From contig CAMLLA010000051.1 in NCBI GenBank assembly GCA_946480525.1, positions 1 through 15,116 on the forward strand: 15,116 nucleotides of DNA. Reading direction: 5' to 3'. The translations under genes and the position numbers were made by a program. The notes below the pieces were generated by a model. The model saw only the letters and a program-made list of their open reading frames with translations. It made no database searches and was not told where the DNA came from. Below, piece by piece: positions 1 through 6,989 of this stretch (within the stretch, counting starts at the first letter, position 1; the number at the start of each line of letters is the position of its first letter). Source of the stretch: an uncultured Asticcacaulis sp. GTDB taxonomy: Bacteria; Pseudomonadota; Alphaproteobacteria; Caulobacterales; Caulobacteraceae.

Positions 1-573
1 TTCGAGATGGGCGATTCGGGCCTGCGCGAAGTTCCGAACCCATCGGCCCTGTTCCTGGGCGATCGCTCAGAGCGCGCCTCCGGTTCGGCCGTCTTTGCCG
101 GCATTGAAGGCTCACGGCCTGTCCTGGTCGAAGTCCAGGCGCTGGTCGCGCCGTCGGCCTATGGCACGCCCCGCCGCGCCGTTGTCGGCTGGGATTCCGG
201 GCGCCTTGCCATGATCCTCGCGGTGCTGGAGGCGCGCTGCGGCGTCGCCTTCGGCCAGAAGGACGTCTACCTCAATGTTGCAGGGGGCTTGCGCATCTCC
301 GAACCCGCCGCCGATCTGTGCGCCGCCATGGCACTTATTTCGGCCCTGACCGACATGCCCCTGCCGCGCGACTGTGTGGTCTTCGGCGAGATCAGCCTGT
401 CGGGCGATGTCCGCACGGTCAGCCGCACCGAGGGGCGACTGAAGGAAGCTTTGAAGCTTGGCTTCTCCAGTGCGGTTACGGCTCAGAACGCAATGGAAAA
501 TCCTCCACTGAAGGTCCATGGATTCAATAGCTTGTCAGAAGCCATTTCCAGACTTCTTCCCGTCGATGCCTGA
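1..573 (+). CDS. radA: DNA repair protein RadA (Sms), C-terminal part only
   Basis: RadA is a RecA-like, DnaB-like ATPase that drives branch migration of recombination intermediates. Only the last 190 residues are in the window. Reading begins in frame at FEMGDSGLREVPNPS, which in the family directly follows the KNRFG motif. The zinc finger, Walker motifs and KNRFG therefore lie upstream. What is visible is the Lon-protease-like C-terminal domain, from about visible residue 35 to the end. Its family signatures include AYGTPRR, GWDSGRLAMILAVLEARCG, LNVAGGLRISEPAADL and FGEISLSGDVR. The domain acts as an oligomerisation and DNA-binding scaffold in RadA. The TGA stop is at 571-573. The next gene, cvpA, starts 110 nt downstream on the same strand. 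The end looks intact and identification is secure. Confidence 0.95.
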   Translation, partial: FEMGDSGLREVPNPSALFLGDRSERASGSAVFAGIEGSRPVLVEVQALVAPSAYGTPRRAVVGWDSGRLAMILAVLEARCGVAFGQKDVYLNVAGGLRISEPAADLCAAMALISALTDMPLPRDCVVFGEISLSGDVRTVSRTEGRLKEALKLGFSSAVTAQNAMENPPLKVHGFNSLSEAISRLLPVDA

Positions 574-589
574 CTATGCAGGGCCGGCA

Positions 590-597
590 ATGGTTAA
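590..597. promoter_or_regulatory. CtrA-like half-site (ATGGTTAA, the complement of TTAACCAT)
   Basis: The 8-mer reads TTAACCAT on the minus strand, which is the known half-site of the cell-cycle regulator CtrA in Caulobacterales. A second TTAA lies at 607-610, giving a 9-nt spacing instead of the usual 7, so a full dimer site is not present. The motif sits in the radA-cvpA gap, about 90 nt before the cvpA start. A short motif like this can occur by chance. Confidence 0.3.
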
Positions 598-640
598 CGC
601 ATGTTGTTAATCCTGAGGATCGGTGATATCTAAGGTGACC

Positions 641-667
641 ATGGACGGCAAAGCTCGCCGTCAGTGA
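641..667 (+). other. Possible 8-codon leader ORF with internal hairpin upstream of cvpA
   Basis: An ATG at 641 opens a mini-ORF (MDGKARRQ) that stops with TGA at 665-667. It is preceded by AAGG at 632-635 with a 5-nt spacing, a usable Shine-Dalgarno. Inside it, GACGGC (644-649) and GCCGTC (657-662) form a 6-bp stem with a 7-nt loop. It ends 16 nt before the cvpA GTG. It is not in frame with cvpA. It could be a translated leader or chance. Confidence 0.25.
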
Positions 668-683
668 TCAGGGGGCGTTCACA

Positions 684-1184
684 GTGGAATTTTACGATTT
701 CATCTTTTTGGCCCTGTTGGCCATTTTCGGCTTCTATGGCTTCGCGACCGGGGCCCTGCGCCAGATCGTCAACCTGGCCTCCTTCTTCATCGCCATTCCG
801 TTGGCGGTAATGTCGAAGAGTTTCCTGCAAAATGCTTTCCACCTCGACGACCTGACCGGCTATATCGCAGCTTTCATCGTCTTTATCCTGCTGTTCATGG
901 GCCTTCGCTATCTTGGCCAGGCGCTCTCCGACAAGCTGCACAAGCAGAAGGCATTGGGTCATGTCGATCGCGGCCTGGGCGTTCTGATCGGAGTCCTCTG
1001 GACACTGATCATTATCGGCGTTTTCCATTTGATTTTTTCCGCCGTCACACCTATGCACCAGCAGCCGAATTGGTTCGTCAAAGCCAAGGTCTATCCCTTG
1101 AGCGTTCGGGCGGCTCAAACCATCAAGGCCGTACTTCCGAAAGGCACCGACGCTGTCGAGGACGTTCCGGGAGTGGAAAAGTAA
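684..1184 (+). CDS. cvpA: CvpA family inner-membrane protein
   Basis: CvpA proteins are small polytopic inner-membrane proteins, named for colicin V production and linked to envelope homeostasis; their biochemical role is not settled. This one has 166 residues, normal for the family. Four hydrophobic stretches are visible at about 5-22, 28-43, 60-80 and 98-120. The family-typical LGHVDRGLGVLIGVLW spans about 91-106. The C-terminal 45 residues are soluble. Translation starts at GTG 684, preceded by AGGGGG at about 670-675. No in-frame ATG fits better. It lies directly ahead of purF, as in the E. coli cvpA-purF operon, and the pairing supports the name. The gap to purF is 54 nt and holds a small hairpin followed by a T-rich run. 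Confidence 0.92.
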   Translation: MEFYDFIFLALLAIFGFYGFATGALRQIVNLASFFIAIPLAVMSKSFLQNAFHLDDLTGYIAAFIVFILLFMGLRYLGQALSDKLHKQKALGHVDRGLGVLIGVLWTLIIIGVFHLIFSAVTPMHQQPNWFVKAKVYPLSVRAAQTIKAVLPKGTDAVEDVPGVEK

Positions 1185-1188
1185 GACT

Positions 1189-1225
1189 CTGTCCCTATAT
1201 GTCAGGACAGTTCTTTCGCGTTTTT
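1189..1225 (+). promoter_or_regulatory. Hairpin plus T-rich run between cvpA and purF (possible attenuator)
   Basis: CTGTCC (1189-1194) and GGACAG (1205-1210) form a perfect 6-bp stem around a 10-nt loop. The sequence after the stem is T-rich and ends in TTTTT at 1221-1225. The T-run begins about ten nt after the stem, too far for a classic intrinsic terminator. At best it is a weak pause or attenuation site ahead of purF. A GACTC sequence (GANTC, the CcrM methylation site) sits at 1185-1189. Confidence 0.3.
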
Positions 1226-1238
1226 GAAAAGAGAAGCC

Positions 1239-2750
1239 ATGCTGCCTGCACAGCTTGACCTGTCCGACCTCATCGATACTCAACAGGTGTCCCGCGACAT
1301 CGAAGACGACAGGCCCCGCCTCGAATGCGGGGTCTTCGGTATTTATGGCATGGCTGATGCCAGCGCCGTAACGGTTCTGGGCATGCACGCCCTTCAGCAC
1401 CGCGGCCAGGAAGCCTGCGGTCTGGCTAGCTGTGACGGCCGCCGCTTCTATATCGAGCGCGAACACGGCCTTGTCGGCGACGTCTTTACCGGCGCCGACC
1501 TGACCAAACGGCTGCAAGGCAATGCCGCCATCGGCCACACGCGATATTCGACCGCCGGCGGGTCGTTCATCCGCAACGTCCAGCCGATGTTCGCCGATCT
1601 CGACCAGGGCGGCATCGCCATTGCCCACAACGGCAATCTGACCAATTTCATGCACCTGCGGACGAAGCTCGTCGCCGAAGGGTCCATCTTCCAGTCGACC
1701 TCCGATTCGGAGGTCATTTTGCATCTGATCGCCCGCTCCCGCGGTCTGAAGATCATCGACCGTTTCATGGAAGCGCTGCAGAACCTTGAGGGCGGCTTTG
1801 CCCTGGTCGCCCTGACGCGCAAGATGCTGATCGGTGCCCGCGATCCGCTGGGCATCCGCCCGCTGGTTATCGGCAAGCTCGGCACATCTTTCGTTCTCGC
1901 TTCGGAAACCTGTGCGCTCGACATGATCGGCGCGACCTTCGTGCGCGACGTCGAACACGGCGAAGTCGTCCAGATCGACGAAAATGGCCTGAAGTCGTTC
2001 AAGCCGTTCGACAGCCGTCCGGCACGCCCCTGCCTGTTCGAATATGTCTACTTCGCCCGCCCCGACAGTGTCGTGAACGGCAAGTCGATCTATGAGGTCC
2101 GCAAGGCCATGGGCCGGCAACTGGCGCTCGAACACCCCGCCGACGCCGATATCATTGTGCCGGTGCCGGATTCCGGCGTTCCCGCCTCGCTCGGCTTCTC
2201 GGAACAATCCGGCCTGCCGTTCGAACTGGGCATCATCCGCAACCACTATGTCGGCCGGACCTTCATCCAGCCGACGCAGAACATCCGCGACCTGGGTGTC
2301 CGCAAGAAGCACTCGCCGAACCGCGTCGTCCTGGAAGGCAAGCGCGTTATCCTGATCGACGATTCGATCGTGCGCGGCACGACCTCGGTCAAGATCGTCC
2401 GCATGGTCCGCGAAGCCGGCGCCAAGGAAGTCCACCTGCGATCCGCCAGTCCGCCCATCATGTATCCGGATTTCTACGGCATCGACATGCCGGATCGCGA
2501 CAAACTGATGGCGGCCAATCATTCTCTGGAAGAAATGCGCCAGATGCTGGAATGCGATTCCCTGGGCTTCCTTTCGGTCGATGGCCTGTACAAGGCGATG
2601 GGGCATAACCGCCGCGATCCGGATTGCCCGCAGTTCACCGACCACTATTTCACCGGCGACTATCCGACGCGTCTCACCGATCGTGAAAACGCGCTCGACG
2701 ACGCGGAATCGCCTGGACATCAATTGTCGCTGCTGGCCAGCGCGAACTAA
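1239..2750 (+). CDS. purF: Amidophosphoribosyltransferase (glutamine PRPP amidotransferase)
   Basis: PurF makes 5-phosphoribosylamine from PRPP and glutamine, the first committed step of purine synthesis, in the cytoplasm. The ATG at 1239 was chosen because AAGAGAAG lies just upstream; an in-frame TTG at 1224 would add five residues. From the ATG the protein has 503 residues. An N-terminal propeptide of about 29 residues precedes the Ntn nucleophile Cys30 (ECGVFGIYG). Glutaminase motifs GHTRYST (99-105) and HNGNLTN (130-136) follow. The PRPP loop VILIDDSIVRGTTS spans 370-383. Family members with a 4Fe-4S cluster carry Cys in the segment that here reads YPDFYG, and a C-x-x-C near the C-terminus that here is a lone Cys. 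This is therefore the cluster-free type. It lies 54 nt after cvpA and 12 nt before the SDR gene, so it is probably co-transcribed with both. Confidence 0.97.
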   Translation: MLPAQLDLSDLIDTQQVSRDIEDDRPRLECGVFGIYGMADASAVTVLGMHALQHRGQEACGLASCDGRRFYIEREHGLVGDVFTGADLTKRLQGNAAIGHTRYSTAGGSFIRNVQPMFADLDQGGIAIAHNGNLTNFMHLRTKLVAEGSIFQSTSDSEVILHLIARSRGLKIIDRFMEALQNLEGGFALVALTRKMLIGARDPLGIRPLVIGKLGTSFVLASETCALDMIGATFVRDVEHGEVVQIDENGLKSFKPFDSRPARPCLFEYVYFARPDSVVNGKSIYEVRKAMGRQLALEHPADADIIVPVPDSGVPASLGFSEQSGLPFELGIIRNHYVGRTFIQPTQNIRDLGVRKKHSPNRVVLEGKRVILIDDSIVRGTTSVKIVRMVREAGAKEVHLRSASPPIMYPDFYGIDMPDRDKLMAANHSLEEMRQMLECDSLGFLSVDGLYKAMGHNRRDPDCPQFTDHYFTGDYPTRLTDRENALDDAESPGHQLSLLASAN

Positions 2751-2762
2751 GAGAACACCCGA

Positions 2763-3497
2763 ATGACATCGCAAACCGGCCGCATCGCCCTTGTCACCGG
2801 CGCATCGCGTGGCATTGGCCGCGCCTGTGCGCTTGGACTCGCCAAGGCCGGCGCGCAGGTCATTGCCTGCGCCCGCTCCAAGGCCAGTCTTGAGGAACTC
2901 GACGACGAAATCTTCGCGGCGACCGGCCAGCACGCGACACTGATCCCGTTTGACCTGACCGATGGCGACGCCTGCGACCGTCTGGCCGCCGCCCTCTACG
3001 ACCGTTTCGGACGTGTCGATACCCTGGTCCATGCCGCCGGTATTCTGGGCACGCTGTCGCCGGTCACGCACCACGAACCCAAGGATTTCGACAAGATCGT
3101 CACGACGAACCTTACGGCGTCATGGCGGCTGATGCGGGCGCTGGAATTGTTGCTGCGTCAATCGGAGACCGGCCGCGCCGTTTTCTTCACGACCGGCAAG
3201 GGGATTACCCAGGGCCGCGCCTTCTGGGGGCCTTACGGCGCAACCAAGGCGGCGCTGGAAACCCTGGTCCGGACGTGGAACGACGAGCTCGAAATCACCA
3301 AGGTTCGCGCCACCCTGCTGAGCCCAGGTCCGGTACGTACGCGCATGCGCGCCGCCGCCTACCCAGGCGAAGATCCGATGTCGATCCCGCATCCCGATGA
3401 GATCGTCCCGTTGATGCTTGAACTGGCCGACCCTGCCCGTACACCGCCGGGCGACGTGGTCGATTTCCGCGACTGGCAAAAGGCCCAGGCGTCCTGA
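2763..3497 (+). CDS. Short-chain dehydrogenase/reductase, YciK-like
   Basis: This is a cytoplasmic NAD(P)-dependent oxidoreductase of the classical SDR fold, 244 residues long. The cofactor loop TGASRGIG spans 12-19, the AAG motif 91-93, and the structural Asn is N116 (TTNLT). The active-site pair Tyr158 and Lys162 (YGATK) is present. The stretch GRAFWGPYGATKAALE resembles E. coli YciK and related Caulobacter proteins. Classical SDRs place a catalytic Ser 13 residues before the Tyr. Here that position is Gly145, preceded by Thr143-Thr144 (FFTTGKG), so Thr may stand in, or the loop may be one residue longer. The substrate cannot be told. The start ATG lies 12 nt after the purF stop, with a weak GAGAA ribosome site, so it reads as the last gene of the cvpA-purF run. 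Confidence 0.88.
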   Translation: MTSQTGRIALVTGASRGIGRACALGLAKAGAQVIACARSKASLEELDDEIFAATGQHATLIPFDLTDGDACDRLAAALYDRFGRVDTLVHAAGILGTLSPVTHHEPKDFDKIVTTNLTASWRLMRALELLLRQSETGRAVFFTTGKGITQGRAFWGPYGATKAALETLVRTWNDELEITKVRATLLSPGPVRTRMRAAAYPGEDPMSIPHPDEIVPLMLELADPARTPPGDVVDFRDWQKAQAS

Positions 3498-3498
3498 C

Positions 3499-3549
3499 GG
3501 CATTTTGAGCGATTCAAATGCCAAATCGCTCAAATTGACTTTCAATTTG
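3499..3549 (+). promoter_or_regulatory. Overlapping inverted repeats upstream of the aminotransferase gene
   Basis: Three perfect inverted repeats overlap here. A is GGCATTT (3499-3505) with AAATGCC (3516-3522). B is TTTGAGCGATT (3504-3514) with AATCGCTCAAA (3524-3534). C is CAAATTGA (3531-3538) with TCAATTTG (3542-3549), followed by TAATTTTT. B shares bases with both A and C, while A and C can coexist, giving two exclusive states. As DNA, the region also holds a -35-like TTGACT (3535-3540) and a GATTC (CcrM) site at 3511-3515. It may be an operator cluster or an attenuator-type leader. In this 77-nt gap it is the only obvious structure. Confidence 0.6.
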
Positions 3550-3574
3550 TAATTTTTGCGACTAGTCTTGGATC

Positions 3575-4915
3575 ATGACCGCTCATGCTCCACGCCCCGT
3601 CTATCCTGGCCCGCTCAGCGCCGCGATGCTCGATGAACTGTCGACCTATGTGATCGCCGAGCCTTACCCATTCGTCGTCGATCTTGAACAGTCGAAGGGT
3701 ATGGAACTGGCGACGGTCGACGGTCAGCGCCTGTGCGACTGGACGGGGCTCTATGGCTCGCGGCTATTGGGCTATAACCATCCGCGCCTCTATGAGCCCG
3801 ACTACGTCCGTCGGCTGGTGACCGCCGCCAATACCAAGATGGCCAATCCCGACTTCCTGACGCCGCAATGCCTGGCCTATTATCGCCTGCTGCATCGCCT
3901 GGCGCCGAAATGCATGACGGCGAACGGCCGCGTCGAGGTCTACGCCGTCAATTCCGGCGCCGAAGCGGTTGAGAACATGATGAAATATCTCATCAATCTC
4001 CACCACCACAAACAAAAGGCGCGTGGCAACGCGGTGCTGAACCATCGCTTCATCTATTTCGACCAGGCCTTCCACGGCCGCACGGTTTATACGCTCAACA
4101 TCACCAAACTGGCCAATGATCCGGTCGCCACGCGCGACTTCCAGGGGTTGATCCAGGGCAATCTGCAGGTCCCGTTCCCGGGTGTCGATACGCGCCTGAG
4201 CCACGCCGAAAACCTTGCCGCGGTCAATCAGGCCTTGTCTAACCTCGAATTTCTGATGCGCCTGCACGGCGATGAAATCGCTGGCGTCATCCTTGAACCG
4301 CTGCAAGGCGCCGGCGGCCATCGCCTGGCCATGCCGGAATTCTATCGCGGCCTGTCGGAGTTGTGCCAGAAGTTCGATATCGGCTGGGGGCTGGACGAGG
4401 TTCAGACCTCAGGCGGTCAGACTGGGGAAGTTTTCGCTATCGACCTGTTCGACGTGCCCTACCCGCCGCACGCCGTCGCCACCGCCAAGAAGTTCGGCAA
4501 TGGCGTCGTCTACATGCTGAATTCGATGCAGGACATCGGCGTACTCGATTCGACCTGGGGCGGTGCATTGGCCGACATGGTTCGCTTTGTCGAAGAGTGG
4601 CAGATCGTCGAAGACGAGGCCCTGCTCGAGGCCGTCCCCGCCAAGACCGCCTACCTCATCGATGGCATGACCGCGCTAACGGAAACATTCGCAGACAAGA
4701 TTGGCAATGTCCGGGGGCTTGGCCTCTATCAGGGTTTTACTGTCTTCGGCAAAGGTAACAAGGCGCGGCTTGTCGACCTGGCGCTTGAGACCGAAAACCT
4801 GATCCTGCTGGGCGCCGGTACCGACAGCATCCGCTTCCGCCCGCCGCTCGACGTCACAGAAGCCGATATCGACGAGATGCTGACGCGGCTTGGGCGCGCG
4901 CTCGAACGCCTATAA
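3575..4915 (+). CDS. Class III PLP-dependent aminotransferase, L-lysine 6-transaminase-like
   Basis: This is a cytoplasmic fold-type I, class III aminotransferase of 446 residues, close to the family length. Visible motifs are NSGAEA (126-131), FHGRT (166-170), EPLQGAGG (241-248), the PLP-nitrogen Asp274 in DEVQTSGGQTG, the Schiff-base lysine in ATAKKFGNG (K305, less likely K306), and STWGG (326-330) contributing to the PLP phosphate site. The C-terminal pattern DSIRFRPPLDVTEADID matches L-lysine 6-transaminases, and Glu241 matches the family's switch glutamate. The usual partner, a piperideine-6-carboxylate dehydrogenase, is not in the window, so the true substrate may be another omega-amino compound. 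The ATG at 3575 has only GGA (3570-3572) close upstream, so the mRNA may be leaderless. It follows the SDR gene by 77 nt of inverted repeats and converges on the GNAT gene with a 6-nt overlap. Confidence 0.85.
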   Translation: MTAHAPRPVYPGPLSAAMLDELSTYVIAEPYPFVVDLEQSKGMELATVDGQRLCDWTGLYGSRLLGYNHPRLYEPDYVRRLVTAANTKMANPDFLTPQCLAYYRLLHRLAPKCMTANGRVEVYAVNSGAEAVENMMKYLINLHHHKQKARGNAVLNHRFIYFDQAFHGRTVYTLNITKLANDPVATRDFQGLIQGNLQVPFPGVDTRLSHAENLAAVNQALSNLEFLMRLHGDEIAGVILEPLQGAGGHRLAMPEFYRGLSELCQKFDIGWGLDEVQTSGGQTGEVFAIDLFDVPYPPHAVATAKKFGNGVVYMLNSMQDIGVLDSTWGGALADMVRFVEEWQIVEDEALLEAVPAKTAYLIDGMTALTETFADKIGNVRGLGLYQGFTVFGKGNKARLVDLALETENLILLGAGTDSIRFRPPLDVTEADIDEMLTRLGRALERL

Positions 4916-5377
4916 AAGCCGCTCGAAATAGCCAACGGTCTTGCCGTTGGGCAGATTCTGTTCGCCGGTGCGCACAAAGCCAAGCGCCTTATGAAAAGCC
5001 ACCGATCCCGGATTGGGCGGATCGATATTGATCTCACAGACGATGCGATCGAAGCCTAAAAGACGCGCTTCATCCATGGCGTGCGTATAAAGCTGGCGCC
5101 CCAGCCCTCGCCCTTGCGCGGTCGCGGCAACCACGACGCGGTCAACATAAAGAAAGCGCTCGCGGCGTTCTTTCCACCAGAGGAAGTTCGGACTGTCGTA
5201 GTCAGCGGCCTGATCGAGCACCAACACGAAAGCATCCGCAGGCGGCACATACACTGCCACGCGCGCCTGACCTACCAGACGCAACCAGTCACCGGCCCCA
5301 AGGTACGACGTCTCAGCCGCAAAGGCATTGTTGAGTGCCCAGACGGTTTCATTGTCTGGCGACAGTTGGCTCAACAT
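4910..5377 (-). CDS. GNAT family N-acetyltransferase
   Basis: This is a GCN5-related acetyltransferase of 155 residues that would transfer acetyl from acetyl-CoA to an amine; the acceptor is unknown. The acetyl-CoA motif A is clear: VDRVVVAATAQGRGLGRQL, with Q-G-R-G-L-G at 88-93. Motif B follows, with an Asn-rich segment near 117-122 and the AFHKALGF helix at 127-134. It may modify a free metabolite or a protein; nothing in the context decides. Its start lies 4 nt after the der stop codon, so it is expressed as the tail of a der operon. Its TAG stop (4910-4912) overlaps the end of the convergent aminotransferase gene, leaving no space for a terminator between them. There is no sign of damage. 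Confidence 0.88.
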   Translation of the reverse strand: MLSQLSPDNETVWALNNAFAAETSYLGAGDWLRLVGQARVAVYVPPADAFVLVLDQAADYDSPNFLWWKERRERFLYVDRVVVAATAQGRGLGRQLYTHAMDEARLLGFDRIVCEINIDPPNPGSVAFHKALGFVRTGEQNLPNGKTVGYFERLL

Positions 5378-5381
5378 CTAG

Positions 5382-6989
5382 TCAGCGCTTCCTGCCACCG
5401 GGCTTGCCCGAACGACCGCCAGGACCGGCGGCGCCGGGCTTCGTGCTGGGACCGCTTGGACGCGCGCGGAAGCTCTTGGCCTTGGCGGCTTCGGCGCGTG
5501 GCTTGGCCTTGACCTTGGGCGCAGCAGGTTCCGCGCCCTTGGGCTTCTGGCGGACGCGATTCGGGTGCGCCGGCTTTTCGCCCGGCTTCGACTTTGGCTT
5601 GGCGCGGATACGCGGCGGACCACTGCCCGGTTCGCCATCGACGAACGGATTGGCATTGGCCTTGACTGCCAGGCGGATCGGCACACCTGGAAGATCAAAA
5701 GACTCCCGCAAGCTATTGATAAGATAGCGGCGATAATGATCCGGCATGGCGTAGGCGCGCGATGCGAACAGCACGAAGGTTGGCGGCCGCCCCTTGGTCT
5801 GGGCCATATATTTCGGCTTGATGCGCTTGCCGTCGACGGCGGGAGGCGGATGGCGCTGCACCGCCAGGGCCAGCCAATCGTTGAGATCGCGCGTCTTCAC
5901 CTTGGCCGACCAGTTCCGGTAGACCTTCATGACCGCCGGCATCAAACGATCGACGCCGCGCCCGGTCGCCCCGGACAGCGTCACCAGTTGCGTTCCCTTC
6001 AACTGCGGCAGCATGCGCTCCGACGTCTCAAGGATTTCGGCCAGGCGTGCCTGCGGTTCCTCGACCTGGTCCCATTTCGAGATGGCGTAGATCAGGGCAC
6101 GGCCTTCGCGTTCGACCAGGTCGGCGATCTGCAGGTCCTGGGTTTCGAAGGCATTGGCTTCGTCCATGACCAGCACGACGACTTCGGCAAAGGTGATCGC
6201 GCGGATGGTGTCGGCGGTCGACAGCTTCTCCAACTTTTCCTGCACGCGCGCCTTGCGGCGCAGGCCGGCAGTATCGACCAAGCGGATCTGGCGGCCATCA
6301 TAGGTCCATTCGACCGCGATCGAGTCACGGGTAATGCCGGCTTCGGGCCCGGTCAGCAGGCGGTCTTCGCCCAGCATCTTGTTGATCAGGGTCGATTTTC
6401 CGGCATTGGGCCGACCGATGATAGCGATGCGGATCGGCTTGGTGTCGTCGTCTTCGTCGCCCTCCTCGTCCTCGGCGATAAAGTCGCCTTCGACCAGTTG
6501 GCGATACCGTTCGGCGGCTTCGTAAAGCTCGGACATGCCCTCGCCGTGTTCGGCCGACAGGTGGAGCGGCTCGCCGAAGCCCAGGACCCGCGCTTCTTCA
6601 GCAGTGGCGGCGGCCTGATAGCCCTCGGCCTTGTTGGCGATCAGAATAACAGGTGTGTCGTGGCGGCGCAGGATATCGGCAAAGATGCGATCCAGCGGCA
6701 TGACGCCTTCGCGGGCATCAACGACAAAGAAGGCGACGTCGCATTCCTCGATGGCTTTCTCGGTCTGGCGGCGCATCCGCGACTCGAGGCTTTCATCGTC
6801 CAGATCTTCGAACCCGGCGGTATCGATCAGTTCGAGGTCGATGTCCCCCAAACGACCTGTCGCATAGCGACGGTCACGTGTGACGCCGGGCCGGTCATCA
6901 ACGATGGCCAGCTTCTTGCCCGCGAGGCGGTTAAACAGGGTCGATTTGCCGACATTGGGTCGGCCAACAATGGCAACTTTTAAAGGCAT
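5382..6989 (-). CDS. der: Ribosome-assembly GTPase Der (EngA), with long basic tail
   Basis: Der is an essential tandem-GTPase needed for maturation of the 50S ribosomal subunit. It has 535 residues, against roughly 440-490 in most bacteria. GTPase 1 has G1 GRPNVGKS (9-16), DTAG (56-59) and NKAE (119-122). An acidic linker (about 171-183) follows. GTPase 2 has GRPNAGKS (192-199), DTAG (239-242), a G4 reading SKWD (304-307) rather than NKxD, and SGATGRG (339-345). The KH-like domain covers about 360-445. The extra length is a Lys/Pro/Arg/Ala-rich tail from about 451 to 535 that is probably disordered and may contact rRNA. The ATG at 6989 lies in a 9-bp inverted repeat and is preceded by AAGG at a 5-nt spacing. 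GNAT follows 4 nt downstream. Confidence 0.96.
   Translation of the reverse strand: MPLKVAIVGRPNVGKSTLFNRLAGKKLAIVDDRPGVTRDRRYATGRLGDIDLELIDTAGFEDLDDESLESRMRRQTEKAIEECDVAFFVVDAREGVMPLDRIFADILRRHDTPVILIANKAEGYQAAATAEEARVLGFGEPLHLSAEHGEGMSELYEAAERYRQLVEGDFIAEDEEGDEDDDTKPIRIAIIGRPNAGKSTLINKMLGEDRLLTGPEAGITRDSIAVEWTYDGRQIRLVDTAGLRRKARVQEKLEKLSTADTIRAITFAEVVVLVMDEANAFETQDLQIADLVEREGRALIYAISKWDQVEEPQARLAEILETSERMLPQLKGTQLVTLSGATGRGVDRLMPAVMKVYRNWSAKVKTRDLNDWLALAVQRHPPPAVDGKRIKPKYMAQTKGRPPTFVLFASRAYAMPDHYRRYLINSLRESFDLPGVPIRLAVKANANPFVDGEPGSGPPRIRAKPKSKPGEKPAHPNRVRQKPKGAEPAAPKVKAKPRAEAAKAKSFRARPSGPSTKPGAAGPGGRSGKPGGRKR

Noticed and set aside
594..610. Full CtrA dimer site (two TTAA motifs)
   Set aside because: The spacing is 9 nt instead of 7; only the half-site reading is kept.
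1224..1238. TTG 1224 as purF start
   Set aside because: The AAGAGAAG ribosome site overlaps those codons and fits ATG 1239 instead.
630..3074. 814-codon open frame on the minus strand across cvpA, purF and the SDR gene
   Set aside because: It is antisense to three well-identified genes, has Asp/Arg/Gly/Gln-rich composition typical of high-GC shadow frames, and no family motif.
5565..6983. 472-codon plus-strand open frame opposite der
   Set aside because: Antisense to a clear Der protein; the composition is His/Asp/Gly/Gln-rich and lacks motifs.
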